Assembly: GCF_002850605.1 (NCBI RefSeq)
Contig: NZ_NXGB01000002.1
Coordinates: 310,001 to 374,000 of the forward strand
Direction: 5' to 3'
Length of the DNA: 64,000 nt
From: Pasteurella oralis
GTDB taxonomy: Bacteria > Pseudomonadota > Gammaproteobacteria > Enterobacterales > Pasteurellaceae
Shown: in pieces, positions 10,866-20,629 of the stretch
How the letters are laid out: each line of letters starts with the position of its first letter
Position numbering within the stretch: position 1 is the first letter of the stretch
The notes under the pieces: generated by a model
The model's input: only the letters and a program-made list of their open reading frames with translations
Database searches by the model: none
What the model was told of the DNA's origin: nothing
Program-made: the position numbers and the translations under genes

Positions 10866-10903
10866 TTGCTACTCCTTATGGGTTAATAAACTAAATACGT
10901 AAG

Positions 10904-10965
10904 ATTTTAGAATGAAGCCAATATAAATTCAAATAGATAAATTCAATAGTGCGATCTAACTCAAA
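10904..10965 (-). promoter_or_regulatory. mdh promoter with CRP-like site
   Basis: -35 TTGAAT (10932 to 10927), 17-bp spacer, -10 TAAAAT (10909 to 10904). A CRP-like site TGCGATCTAACTCAAA (10950-10965) is centred about 60 bp upstream of the predicted start; it matches 8 of 10 consensus positions at most, so the site is tentative. Confidence 0.4.
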
Positions 10966-11022
10966 TTTTCAGCAAAAACTGGCCGCGCTTTGTCTAAAAA
11001 CAAGACAACCCTATGGAATTTA

Positions 11023-11061
11023 TTTGCATATTTATGCAATTTTATGCAAGATCAGTGCATT
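11023..11061. promoter_or_regulatory. Tandem ARG box (ArgR operator)
   Basis: Two 18-bp near-palindromes (11023-11040 with TTTGCATATTTATGCA, and 11044-11061 with ATGCAAGATCAGTGCATT) separated by exactly 3 bp, the classical arrangement for hexameric ArgR. It lies just upstream of argR, indicating autorepression. Confidence 0.75.
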
Positions 11062-11083
11062 AAATTGAAAAAGGAAAGTGATT

Positions 11084-11551
11084 ATGAATAATGAAAAGCA
11101 AGATAATCTATTAAATGCTTTTAAAGAGTTATTAGCACAAGAACGCTTCGGTTCACAAGGTGAAATTGTTCAAGCACTGCAAGATCTTGGTTTCACACAA
11201 ATTAATCAATCTAAAGTGTCTCGAATGCTAACGAAATTTGGCGCAGTTCGCACACGAAATACTCGAATGGAAATGGTCTATTGTTTACCAAATGAATTAA
11301 GTGTACCAAATACCAAAAGTCCACTTAAAAATCTTGTACTAGATATCGATCACAATCACTTTGTTATTGTCATCAGAACTACTCCCGGTGCAGCACAACT
11401 TATTGCACGTTTATTAGACTCAATTGGTAAAGCAGATGGTATCCTTGGCACTATTGCTGGAGATGATACTATTTTTGTTACCCCAACACTCGATTCTAAT
11501 ATTCAAGATCTCATCAGTAGTATCCGCGAATTATTTGAAACATCAATTTGA
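11084..11551 (+). CDS. argR: Arginine repressor
   Basis: Arginine-responsive repressor of arginine biosynthesis. 155 residues. N-terminal winged helix ([27 protein letters not shown]) and C-terminal arginine-binding hexamerisation domain ([28 protein letters not shown]). Start set at the ATG at 11084: the ribosome site AAGGAAAG ends 6 nt before it, while the upstream in-frame GTG at 11078 overlaps that site. Its own operator is immediately upstream. Confidence 0.96.
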   Translation: MNNEKQDNLLNAFKELLAQERFGSQGEIVQALQDLGFTQINQSKVSRMLTKFGAVRTRNTRMEMVYCLPNELSVPNTKSPLKNLVLDIDHNHFVIVIRTTPGAAQLIARLLDSIGKADGILGTIAGDDTIFVTPTLDSNIQDLISSIRELFETSI

Positions 11552-11578
11552 TGAAAACTAGTTATCTGAGAGGTTAAC

Positions 11579-12475
11579 ATGCAAATTTTAATGACTGGCG
11601 CAACTGGGTTAATTGGTTCCACATTAATCTCTCATTTATTAGCACAGCACCATCAAATCACTGCATTAGTTCGCTCACCAGAGAAAGCGTGTCGCCAACT
11701 TCCTCCAGCTGTACAACTGATTTCATCGCTAACACAATATACCCATTTAAATCAATTCGATGCAGTGATTAATCTCGCTGGCGAACCTATTTTCACTCGA
11801 CGATGGACAAGAGAACAAAAGCGTCGTTTATTAGAAAGTCGAATTCATTTAACCCGCCAATTAACGACTTTAATTAATAATAGCACTACTCCACCGCATA
11901 CCTTTATTTCAGGTTCAGCCACGGGCTATTATGGCGATAAAGGTGAAAACATTATCACAGAACAAACACAACCATCACAACAATTTCCAAGTCAACTTTG
12001 TCAGCAATGGGAAACCGAAGCCGTAAAAGCTCAAACGCGCGTTTGTATATTACGTACAGGTATTGTACTTGCACAAAATGGCGGTGCTTTAAGCAAAATG
12101 TTGCCTATTTATCGTTTAGGATTAGGCGGACAACTAGGCAATGGCAAACAGTATTGGGCTTGGATTGCATTAGAAGATATGATAGCAGGCATACTTTTTC
12201 TACTTAATCATGCAACATGTGTTGGCGCATTTAACTTCGTCTCACCTCATCCTATACGCAACCGTGAATTCAATACTCTGTTAGGCAAATATCTTAAACG
12301 TCCACATTTTGCAACTGTACCTGCATTTATACTCAATCTCCTATTGGGAGAACGAGCACAATTATTACTTGATAGCCAAAAAGTTGTACCAACAAGGCTA
12401 CAAGCCGAAGGGTTTATTTTTCAATATCCTAAACTGGAAAATGCATTGCAGGCTATCTTAAAACAAAAAAGCTGA
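11579..12475 (+). CDS. TIGR01777/YfcH-type NAD-dependent epimerase-like protein
   Basis: 298 residues, atypical short-chain dehydrogenase fold: N-terminal nucleotide loop TGATGLIGSTLI, the segment NLAGEPIFTRRWT typical of the family, and an active-site region SATGYYGDKGE holding the YxxxK-like tyrosine/lysine. The C-terminal domain (LLLGERAQLLLDSQKVVPTRL) belongs to the DUF1731 tail. Substrate unknown; old annotations as a SulA-like inhibitor have no support in the sequence. It follows argR by 27 bp and probably shares its transcript. Confidence 0.9.
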   Translation: MQILMTGATGLIGSTLISHLLAQHHQITALVRSPEKACRQLPPAVQLISSLTQYTHLNQFDAVINLAGEPIFTRRWTREQKRRLLESRIHLTRQLTTLINNSTTPPHTFISGSATGYYGDKGENIITEQTQPSQQFPSQLCQQWETEAVKAQTRVCILRTGIVLAQNGGALSKMLPIYRLGLGGQLGNGKQYWAWIALEDMIAGILFLLNHATCVGAFNFVSPHPIRNREFNTLLGKYLKRPHFATVPAFILNLLLGERAQLLLDSQKVVPTRLQAEGFIFQYPKLENALQAILKQKS

Positions 12476-12502
12476 GATGATTTTATCATTCTCAGCTTTT
12501 TT
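12465..12502. terminator. Bidirectional terminator between epimerase and ynhF-like gene
   Basis: 12-bp perfect arms AAAAAAGCTGAG and CTCAGCTTTTTT (12465-12476, 12491-12502). It serves the epimerase gene rightward and the small gene at 12522-12602 leftward. Confidence 0.85.
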
Positions 12503-12521
12503 GAAATTTATCCGATATTAT

Positions 12522-12602
12522 TTAGAAAATTGATGCTGCAAGTACAACGATCATTCCTAACGATAAAGCAACTGTCATCATTGCATAACCAAAATCACCC
12601 AT
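12522..12602 (-). CDS. YnhF-like 26-residue membrane peptide
   Basis: A reading frame of 26 residues, MGDFGYAMMTVALSLGMIV then VLAASIF, forming one transmembrane helix. It has a GAGG ribosome site 5 nt before the ATG and an intrinsic terminator just after the stop. Small single-helix YnhF-type proteins are encoded beside purR in E. coli, and purR is the next gene here. Identification as YnhF rests on size, hydrophobic pattern and position rather than on a search. Function unknown. Confidence 0.65.
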   Translation of the reverse strand: MGDFGYAMMTVALSLGMIVVLAASIF

Positions 12603-12797
12603 TTTAACCTCAACTTATTAATTACATTATTCATCAAATTGGCGCACTATTCTAACAATAAAAGCACTTAAAATAGAAGTCTAATCAGCGATTAAAAAAT
12701 TAAAAGTGTGACCGTTTACAAATATTTTCAATCTAGTGCTTAACCAATTCAGTTTCAATCCTTATAATAAATAAAATTTGTATGGAGAAATAGAATT

Positions 12798-13802
12798 ATG
12801 GCAACAATTAAAGATGTCGCAAAAATGGCTGGGGTGTCAACAACAACAGTCTCACATGTTATCAATAAAACACGCTTTGTTGCAGCAGAAACGGAAAAAC
12901 TAGTTTTACAAGCTATTCAAGAATTAAATTACTCACCAAGTGCTGTTGCGCGTAGCCTAAAAGTGAATACCACTAAATCTATTGGTATGATTGTCACTAG
13001 CAGTGAAGCGCCTTATTTTGCCGAAATTATCCACGCAGTAGAAGAACATTGCTATCGCCAAAGTTATTCCCTCTTCTTATGTAATACACAAAATAATGTC
13101 GAAAAAATCAAAAACCATCTTGAAATGCTGATCAAAAAACGCGTTGATGGCATTTTAGTGATGTGTGCAGAATATACGCAAGACTCACTTGATTTATTGG
13201 CGAATTTTACTTCCTTACCTATGGTAGTGATGGACTGGGGTCCTAATAATGAGCATACCGATATTATTCAAGATCACAGCTTTGAAGGTGGCTATATCGC
13301 GACAAAACATCTGATTGAACAAGGACATAGCAAAATTGGGATTATTGCAGGAGAGTTAACAAAAACAACAGCCAAAACTCGCTATGAAGGTTTTATTAAA
13401 GCAATGACAGAAGCCAATTTGCCCATCAATCCAGATTGGGTAATGGAAGGTTTCTTTGAACCTGAAGATGGGTATGAATGCATGAATAAAATTCTAGCGC
13501 AACCTCAATTACCTACTGCCGTCTTTTGTTGTAATGATGTGATGGCACTTGGCGCAATTTCGGCGATTGGTGAAAAAGGCTTAGCTGTACCTGAAGATAT
13601 TTCAATTATTGGTTATGATAATATCCACGCTTCGCGTTTTTATTCTCCTCCTCTAACTACAATTCACCAATCAAAATCACGTTTAGGTGCAAGAGCAGTG
13701 ACTTTATTATTTGAGCGAATTAATGAGAAATCAGAACAGCGTGAAATCATTGAAATGCATCCAGAATTAGTCATACGTAAATCCGTAAAATCACTACTCT
13801 AA
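12798..13802 (+). CDS. purR: Purine repressor
   Basis: LacI-family repressor of purine biosynthesis, active with hypoxanthine or guanine. 334 residues. The helix-turn-helix and hinge ([20 protein letters not shown] ... [11 protein letters not shown]) are nearly identical to PurR, and the C-terminal periplasmic-binding-like effector domain follows ([13 protein letters not shown]). The order purR then ppc is as in Haemophilus. No clear PUR box was seen upstream. Confidence 0.93.
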   Translation: MATIKDVAKMAGVSTTTVSHVINKTRFVAAETEKLVLQAIQELNYSPSAVARSLKVNTTKSIGMIVTSSEAPYFAEIIHAVEEHCYRQSYSLFLCNTQNNVEKIKNHLEMLIKKRVDGILVMCAEYTQDSLDLLANFTSLPMVVMDWGPNNEHTDIIQDHSFEGGYIATKHLIEQGHSKIGIIAGELTKTTAKTRYEGFIKAMTEANLPINPDWVMEGFFEPEDGYECMNKILAQPQLPTAVFCCNDVMALGAISAIGEKGLAVPEDISIIGYDNIHASRFYSPPLTTIHQSKSRLGARAVTLLFERINEKSEQREIIEMHPELVIRKSVKSLL

Positions 13803-14037
13803 AATTGAATAATCTTCATTTAGCCCACAAGTTAGGATTTTAATTATTTCCTCTATTCATTAAATATTATTTAATAAAAAAGCAATTAAATTAAATAAAT
13901 CCAATCTTATTTGCCTAATCCTAATTTTTTCATTTTATGAATTATCATTGATCTTTTAACACATTTTTGTTTATATCTACTCCAGTTAAGGTCTTTTTTC
14001 ATTTATTGACATTTAAAATTATTCAAAGAGGTCATTT

Positions 14038-16677
14038 ATGATTCAGCAGTACTCCACTATGCGTAATAATATCAGTATGCTTGGACGTTTTCTTGGGGAA
14101 ACAATCAGCGACGCACAAGGAAGTGATATTCTTGAGTTAATTGAAAATATTCGTGTTTTATCACGTAATTCACGTAATGGAAACGATAAAGCTCGCCAAG
14201 AATTACTCGCAACATTAGCAACTATTTCAAATGATAATATCATGCCCGTTGCACGTGCTTTTAGCCAATTTCTTAATCTCACTAATATTGCTGAACAATA
14301 TCAAACAGTATCACGCTAACACCATGATCAAGTTGCATCAGAACGTTCTATTTCTGCCCTTTTCAAGCGTTTGAAAGCACAAAATGTCTCTCAAGAAAAA
14401 GTTATAGCAACGGTTGAAAAACTCTTAATTGAACTTGTATTAACCGCAAATCCAACTGAAGTAACTCGTCGTTCGTTAGTGCATAAGCATATAGAAATTA
14501 ATAAGTGTTTAAGTAAATTGGAGCATAGTGATTTAACAGAAGAAGAACGTAAAACCATTGAACGCCGCCTATTGCAACTTATCGCTCAAGCATGGCATAC
14601 CAATGAAATTCGTACGCAGCGCCCTACCCCATTTGAAGAAACCAAATAGGGGTTTGCGGTTATTGAAAACAGTTTGTGGCAGGCAGTTCCTGAGTTTTTA
14701 CGTCAACTCAACACAAGTGCGGTCGAATTTTTTGGATTTAACATTCCAGTAGAGTTGAATCCTATTCGTTTCTCTTCATGGATGGGCGGTGATCGCGATG
14801 GTAATCCATTTGTTACAGCAGCTGTAACACGCCAAGTATTACAATTAGCGCGTTGGAAAGCAGCAAGCCTATTTCTTACTGATATTCAAGCGTTAGCAGA
14901 TGAATTTTCTGTCGTTAAATGTACCGATGAATTTCGAATTAAATATGGTAATCATTTAGAGCCTTATCGTACCGTTGTAAAAGAGTTACGTTCTAAATTA
15001 ACTATGACACTTGCTTATTATGATGATTTATTAGCAAGTCGCCCGCCCCGCGCATCAGCAAATGAAATTATCACGCACGACACACAATTATGGGAACCGC
15101 TATATGATTGCTACCAATCTTTACAAGCTTGTGGTATGCGTATTATCGCTAATGGCTTATTACTTGATTGCCTACGCCATATTCGCTGCTTTGGTGTGAC
15201 ATTGTCACGCTTAGATATTCGCCAAGAAAGTACGCGCTATACTGATGCCGTCGCTGAAATGACACGCTACATTGGTTTAGGTGATTATTCGCAATGGAGC
15301 GAAAGTGACAAGCAGGCTTTTCTTATTCATGAATTAAGTTCTCGCCGTCCATTATTACCACGTGATTGGCAACCTTCAGTAGAAACACAGGAAATTTTGG
15401 ATACCTGTAAAGTTATTGCGGAACAACCTAAAGGTGTGATTTCTTGTTATATTATTTCAATGGCAAAAACAGCTTTTGATGTATTAGCCGTCCATTTATT
15501 GTTGAAAGAATCAGGTGTTGCCTATCATTTACCTGTTGTACCATTATTTGAAACATTAGAGGATTTAAATGCTTCTGAGCAAGTGATGAAAGCCCTTTTC
15601 AATATAGGCTGGTATCGCGGTGTAATCAATAATAAGCAAATGGTAATGATTGGTTATTCTGATTCCGCTAAAGACGCTGGAATGATGGCAGCTTCGTGGG
15701 CACAATATCGCTCACAAGAAGCATTAGCAAATCTTTGCGACAACCTTAATATCGAACTCACTTTATTCCACGGACGTGGAGGTACAATTGGGCGTGGTGG
15801 TGCGCCAGCTCATGCTGCATTACTGTCTCAGCCTCCTCGTTCTCTCAAAAATGGCTTACGTGTAACTGAACAAGGCGAAATGATCCGCTTCAAATTAGGT
15901 CTACCAGCTGTCGCAATCGGTAGTCTTGATTTATATACTAGTGCAATTTTGGAAGCCAACTTACTACCGCCACCTGAACCTAAGGGACAATGGCGCGCGT
16001 TAATGGATGAATTATCCATTTCATCATGCGAAATTTATCGTAATGTAGTAAGAGGCGAAAAAGATTTCGTTCCTTATTTCCGTGCGGCAACACCTGAACA
16101 AGAGCTTTCTAAATTACCACTGGGTTCTCGCCTTGCTAAACGTAATCCGAATGGTGGTGTTGAAAGTCTACGTGCTATTCCATGGATTTTCGCTTGGATG
16201 CAAAATCGTCTAATGTTACCAGCATGGTTAGGGGCTGGCGCAGCATTACGTCGAGCAATTGAAGATGGCAATGGTGATGTAATTGAGGAAATGTGTAAAA
16301 CATGGTCATTTTTCTCCACTCGAATTGGTATGTTAGAAATGGTATTTAGTAAAACTGACACTTGGCTTTCTGAACACTATGATCAACATCTTGTCAAACC
16401 TGAGCTTTGGTACCTTGGCGAAGCATTACGCCAACAACTGACTCAAGACATTCAAACAGTATTGTCGTTATCACATGAAGACCAACTAATGTCTGATTTA
16501 CCTTGGATTGCAGAATCTATTGCCTTACGTAATGTCTATACTGATCCATTAAATCTATTACAAGTCGAATTATTACGCCGCTTACGCGCTAATCCAGAAC
16601 ACTCAAATCCTGATGTTGAGCAAGCCTTGATGATTACGATTACTGGTGTCGCCGCGGGTATGCGTAATACAGGTTAA
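14038..16677 (+). pseudogene. ppc: Phosphoenolpyruvate carboxylase, inactivated by two in-frame stops and loss of the catalytic His
   Basis: One unbroken reading phase of 880 codons aligns end to end with PEP carboxylase (E. coli 883 residues; C-terminal MRNTG present), but codon 94 is TAA (14317-14319) and codon 204 is TAG (14647-14649), the latter where relatives have the Trp of AKWGFAV. Codon 138 (14449-14451) is AAT, giving LVLTANPTE instead of LVLTAHPTE; this is the catalytic His138 of E. coli. Further changes hit conserved spots ([12 protein letters not shown] for GSRPAKRRPTGG, KTAFDV for KTPSDV, QPPRSLK for QPPGSLK). The glycine-rich loop [13 protein letters not shown] survives. No frameshift is needed, so decay looks recent. 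The enzyme would have made oxaloacetate from PEP. Confidence 0.92.
14715..14723 (+). repeat. Hin-type DNA uptake signal core
   Basis: AAGTGCGGT inside the ppc pseudogene. Confidence 0.85.
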
Positions 16678-16705
16678 TACTTCGCCTAATATGCAGTAAA
16701 ACAAT

Positions 16706-16734
16706 AAAGAGCAGCTAAAAACTGCTCTTTTTAT
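16706..16734 (+). terminator. ppc terminator
   Basis: AAAGAGCAG/CTGCTCTTT arms (16706-16714, 16722-16730), 7-nt loop, followed by T-rich sequence. Still intact although the gene is broken. Confidence 0.85.
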
Positions 16735-16892
16735 TTGTTGTTAGCTTATGCTAATTCACAGCCATACTTACTATTCTTTGTAAAATTCTGACGATTTTTC
16801 GTCGAATCTGGGAGGATAATTTGTTATTATGCCTTGCTTTTTGAAAAAAGTAAGGTTCAAAACATAGTTCAGTTTTACAACTAATGGAATAG

Positions 16893-17927
16893 ATGATGAA
16901 AAAATGTAGTCCCTTGATCAGCAAAGCAATTTGCTTTACTTCTCTATTTTTATCCCTTCCCTATTTACATGCCAAAGGTAATCTAACGCTCTACTGTACA
17001 TTACAGAATAGTGCTTGTGAAGAAATGGTAAAACGCTTTTCAGACAAATACCAAATTAACACAAAATTTGTTCGTAGCAGTACAGGAGTCACATTGGGTA
17101 AAATTAAAGCCGAAAAAGATAACCCTCAGGCAGACGTATGGTATGGTGGTACTTTAGAGCCTCATTTACAAGCTCGAACTCTTGGTTTACTCGAAGCTTA
17201 CCGTTCTCCTAAACAAGCAGAAATACGCCCACAATTTCAACATATCATTGAAAAATATGGTGATTATACTTCTTTTGGCTATATGTTAATTTTAGGATTA
17301 GGCATTAATACTGAAAAGCTGCACAAATTAGGTATCGAAGAACCTAAATGCTGGCAAGATTTACTCGATCCTCGCCTTAAAGATGAACTACAACTACCTG
17401 ACCCACAAAGCTCTGGCACAGCTTATAGTTTTATTGCGACGCTAATCCAACTATGGGGCGAAGAAAAAGCCTTTGATTTCTTAAAAAAACTTGATAAAAA
17501 CGTTTCACAATATGTCAAAACAGGGTTAGTCACACAAAACCTCTCCCGAGGAGACACAGCTGTAAGTGTGGGTTTCCTACATACCTTTGAGCAAGAAAAA
17601 GCAAAAGGGGCACCAATCAAAACCATACCTGTTTGCGAGGGTGATAGCTATGCGTTAGGTGGTTTGAGTATTATAAAAAATGCCAGAAACTTAGATAATG
17701 CAAAACTGTTTGTAGATTGGGTATTAAGTAAAGAAGGACAGGAAGTAGATTGGATACAGCAAGCCCCTTATCAAATTCCAACCAACAAACATACTGAATT
17801 ACCTGCAAACGCTATTTTACCATCAACACTTAATTTATTTGATCTGGATTTTGAACGCTTTGGCTCCAGTCAAGAAGCTAAACGGATTATTGAGCGCTGG
17901 CTAAAAGAAGTACGTCTATCACAATAG
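16893..17927 (+). CDS. Periplasmic binding protein of the AfuA/ferric-binding family, orphan
   Basis: 344 residues. N-terminal signal peptide (MMKKCSPLISKAICFTSLFL...HAKG), then an ABC-type substrate-binding fold of the AfuA/FbpA-like cluster: LTLYCTLQNSACEEMVKRF, ADVWYGGTLEPHLQA, GLLEAYRSP, QSSGTAYSFIATLIQLWGEE, and the closing EGDSYALGGLSIIKNA. In Actinobacillus a protein of this family (AfuA) binds hexose phosphates rather than iron; which ligand applies here cannot be told. No permease or ATPase gene adjoins it: the neighbours are the ppc pseudogene and, convergent, glgP. It therefore must use a transporter encoded elsewhere or act alone. Confidence 0.82.
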   Translation: MMKKCSPLISKAICFTSLFLSLPYLHAKGNLTLYCTLQNSACEEMVKRFSDKYQINTKFVRSSTGVTLGKIKAEKDNPQADVWYGGTLEPHLQARTLGLLEAYRSPKQAEIRPQFQHIIEKYGDYTSFGYMLILGLGINTEKLHKLGIEEPKCWQDLLDPRLKDELQLPDPQSSGTAYSFIATLIQLWGEEKAFDFLKKLDKNVSQYVKTGLVTQNLSRGDTAVSVGFLHTFEQEKAKGAPIKTIPVCEGDSYALGGLSIIKNARNLDNAKLFVDWVLSKEGQEVDWIQQAPYQIPTNKHTELPANAILPSTLNLFDLDFERFGSSQEAKRIIERWLKEVRLSQ

Positions 17928-17980
17928 AATGAGTGCATTCAGATTGCATTCATATCACATTTAACAGGGCTTCATTAGCA

Positions 17981-18021
17981 AAAAGTGCGGTCAAAATTTT
18001 AAAAATTTCAACCGCACTTTG
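17981..18021 (-). terminator. USS dyad terminator after the glycogen operon
   Basis: AAAGTGCGGT (17982-17991) and ACCGCACTTT (18011-18020) face each other, and the AT-rich loop extends the pairing. On the minus strand T's follow, so it ends the glgP transcript; it may also act weakly on the rightward binding-protein gene. Confidence 0.8.
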
Positions 18022-18045
18022 ATTTGAATGAGGAAAAATTAAATT

Positions 18046-20502
18046 TTATTTGATTGGCTCAATTTTCCAAATTTTCTCTGCGTACTCTAAAATAGTACGG
18101 TCAGAGGAGAAGTAACTCATATTGACAATATTTTGTAATGTACTATCAATCCAGGCATTTTGATCTTGATACTTCGCATCAACTTGTTGCTGCATATCAA
18201 CATAACTACGGAAATCTGCGAATGCTTGATAATAATCATGATACTGCAATGACTGTAACAACTGGTGATAACGATTTGAATCTGTTGGCGAGAAACGACC
18301 AGCAATGATTTGATCAACAACATGACGTAATTCTTGATCATTTTGATAATAATCAAATGGACGATAGCCGTGACGACGTAACGCTTCCACTTGTTCTACT
18401 GTATTACCAAAGATAAAAATATGCTCTTCGCCCACATTATCTAAAATCTCAACGTTTGCACCATCTAAAGTACCAATGGTTAATGCGCCATTGAGCGCAA
18501 ACTTCATGTTACTGGTGCCTGAAGCTTCTGTACCCGCTAATGAGATTTGTTCTGAAATATCCGCTGCTGGAATAATCAATTCAGCCAAGCTCACACTATA
18601 GTTAGGGATAAAGACAACTTTTAAACGACCTTTTAAACGTTCATCATGGTTAACTACATTTGCTACATCATTAATCAAGTTAATGGTTTGTTTTGCGGCG
18701 TAATAAGCTGATGCTGCTTTACCTGCAAGGATAAACACACGTGGTACCCAATCTTTTTCTGGGTTCTCAATCATCGCGTTATAACGAGCAATGATATGTA
18801 GTACATTTAAAATTTGGCGTTTATATTCATGAATACGTTTTACTTGCACATCAAATAAGGCATTTGGACTTACTTCAATACCTAATTCATTTTTAATGTA
18901 ATGTGCTAATTTCACCTTATTATTGTACTTAATCTGAGCGACTGATTTTTTCAATTCAGGATCTTGCACTTTATCTTTTAATAAGGTTAATTGGCTTAAA
19001 TCACGACGCCACTCTTGACCAATATATTTATCAAACAATGCTGACAATTCTGGGTTCGCGACACCAATCCAACGGCGAGGCGTGATACCATTTGTTACAT
19101 TAGTAAAGCGTTCTGGATAAATGCGAGCAAAATCAGCAAAAGTCGAAGTCACCATTAAATCTGAATGAATGGCCGCAACACCGTTGACTTTATTTGAACC
19201 GACTACAGATAACCAACCCATACGGACTTTACGATGATCCCCTTCTTCAATTAATGATACACGACGAATAAAATCGGCATCAGTTGTTACATAAGTACGC
19301 ACATATTCAAGGAAGTAATCGTTAATTTCAAAAATCATTTGTAAATGACGCGGTAAAATGTGCGCCATCATTTCTACAGGCCAAGTTTCTAATGCTTCTG
19401 ACATTAAGGTATGGCAGGTATAAGAGAATACGCGACGCGTGATATCCCATGCTTTCTTCCATTCATACCCTTCTTCATCAATTAAAATCACCATTAGCTC
19501 AGGAATAGCTAATGCTGGGTGAGTATCATTTAAATGAATAGCCACTTTATCAGCAAAGTTTTCCATCGTATTATGGATACGTTTATGGCGATAAATAATA
19601 TCTTGTAATGATGCAGAAACGAGGAAATACTCTTGACGTAAACGTAATTCACGACCGCTCCAAGTAGAATCATCTGGATACAGAACACGAGTAATATTCT
19701 TACTTAACGTACGATCTTGTACCGCCGCAAAATAGTCACCTTTGTTAAAATCCGCTAAATCAAAACGATCGCCAGCATAAGCACCCCATAAACGCAATGT
19801 TGCAGCAGAGTCATTGGCATAGCCCGGAATTATTTGATCATAAGCTAACGCCACCACTTCTTCTTTACTGGTCCAAATACATTTTTTGCCTTCAAAATGA
19901 ATACCACCACCGAAACGAATTGTGTGGCGTTTTGAAGGGCGAATAAATTCCCATGGCGCGCCTTTATCCAACCAAGCATCTGGTTTTTCCACTTGATGAC
20001 CATCTTCGATTTCTTGCTTGAACATACCATATTCATAACGAATACCATAGCCTACGCCCGGTAAGGCTAATGTCGCGATAGAATCCATAAAGCAAGCAGC
20101 TAAACGCCCTAATCCACCGTTACCTAGACCTGGATCGACTTCTTTTTCTAGTACATCTTCAAGGTTTACATTGAGTTCAGATAAAGCTTGTTTTGCAATA
20201 TCGTACACGCCTTCTGCCAGCATGGCATTGGACAATGTACGACCAATTAAGAATTCCATTGATAAATAGTAAACTCGACGCGTTTCTTCACTTCTCGCTT
20301 GGCGCGCAGTTGTAATCCAACCTTCAGTCACAAAATCACGTACCGCATATAACGTTGCATTCAACCAATCACGTTGACTGGCTTCTTTTGGTGAACGACC
20401 GATTAAAAAGATAAGTTTCGATACAATGGTTTTTTTCAAAGACTCTACGGTAATCTCAGGACGATTATATAAAAATGGCGAGTCGAAGTTATCCATAATC
20501 AT
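18046..20502 (-). CDS. glgP: Glycogen phosphorylase
   Basis: Releases glucose-1-phosphate from glycogen chain ends. 818 residues, usual length ~815. N-terminal [16 protein letters not shown] and [12 protein letters not shown], and the pyridoxal-phosphate lysine segment [20 protein letters not shown] are intact. Starts MIMDNFDSP; the ATG at 20502 is closer to the AGGAG site than the one two codons later. Last gene of malQ-glgB-glgX-glgC-glgA-glgP. Confidence 0.97.
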   Translation of the reverse strand: MIMDNFDSPFLYNRPEITVESLKKTIVSKLIFLIGRSPKEASQRDWLNATLYAVRDFVTEGWITTARQARSEETRRVYYLSMEFLIGRTLSNAMLAEGVYDIAKQALSELNVNLEDVLEKEVDPGLGNGGLGRLAACFMDSIATLALPGVGYGIRYEYGMFKQEIEDGHQVEKPDAWLDKGAPWEFIRPSKRHTIRFGGGIHFEGKKCIWTSKEEVVALAYDQIIPGYANDSAATLRLWGAYAGDRFDLADFNKGDYFAAVQDRTLSKNITRVLYPDDSTWSGRELRLRQEYFLVSASLQDIIYRHKRIHNTMENFADKVAIHLNDTHPALAIPELMVILIDEEGYEWKKAWDITRRVFSYTCHTLMSEALETWPVEMMAHILPRHLQMIFEINDYFLEYVRTYVTTDADFIRRVSLIEEGDHRKVRMGWLSVVGSNKVNGVAAIHSDLMVTSTFADFARIYPERFTNVTNGITPRRWIGVANPELSALFDKYIGQEWRRDLSQLTLLKDKVQDPELKKSVAQIKYNNKVKLAHYIKNELGIEVSPNALFDVQVKRIHEYKRQILNVLHIIARYNAMIENPEKDWVPRVFILAGKAASAYYAAKQTINLINDVANVVNHDERLKGRLKVVFIPNYSVSLAELIIPAADISEQISLAGTEASGTSNMKFALNGALTIGTLDGANVEILDNVGEEHIFIFGNTVEQVEALRRHGYRPFDYYQNDQELRHVVDQIIAGRFSPTDSNRYHQLLQSLQYHDYYQAFADFRSYVDMQQQVDAKYQDQNAWIDSTLQNIVNMSYFSSDRTILEYAEKIWKIEPIK

Positions 20503-20629
20503 AGTTGTGTTATACTCCTAAATTATTTTAAAAAACGGTGCAATTTAGTCATTTTTGAACAAAAATGCAACAATTTTTTTTAATAAAAAACATCAATAAA
20601 TAAAAATCTTAGGTAAAACAAATTTATTC

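Noticed and set aside
14317-14649. Programmed read-through or selenocysteine at the ppc internal stops
   Set aside because: The stops are TAA and TAG, not TGA. No hairpin characteristic of recoding follows, and the catalytic His is also lost, so recoding would not restore activity.
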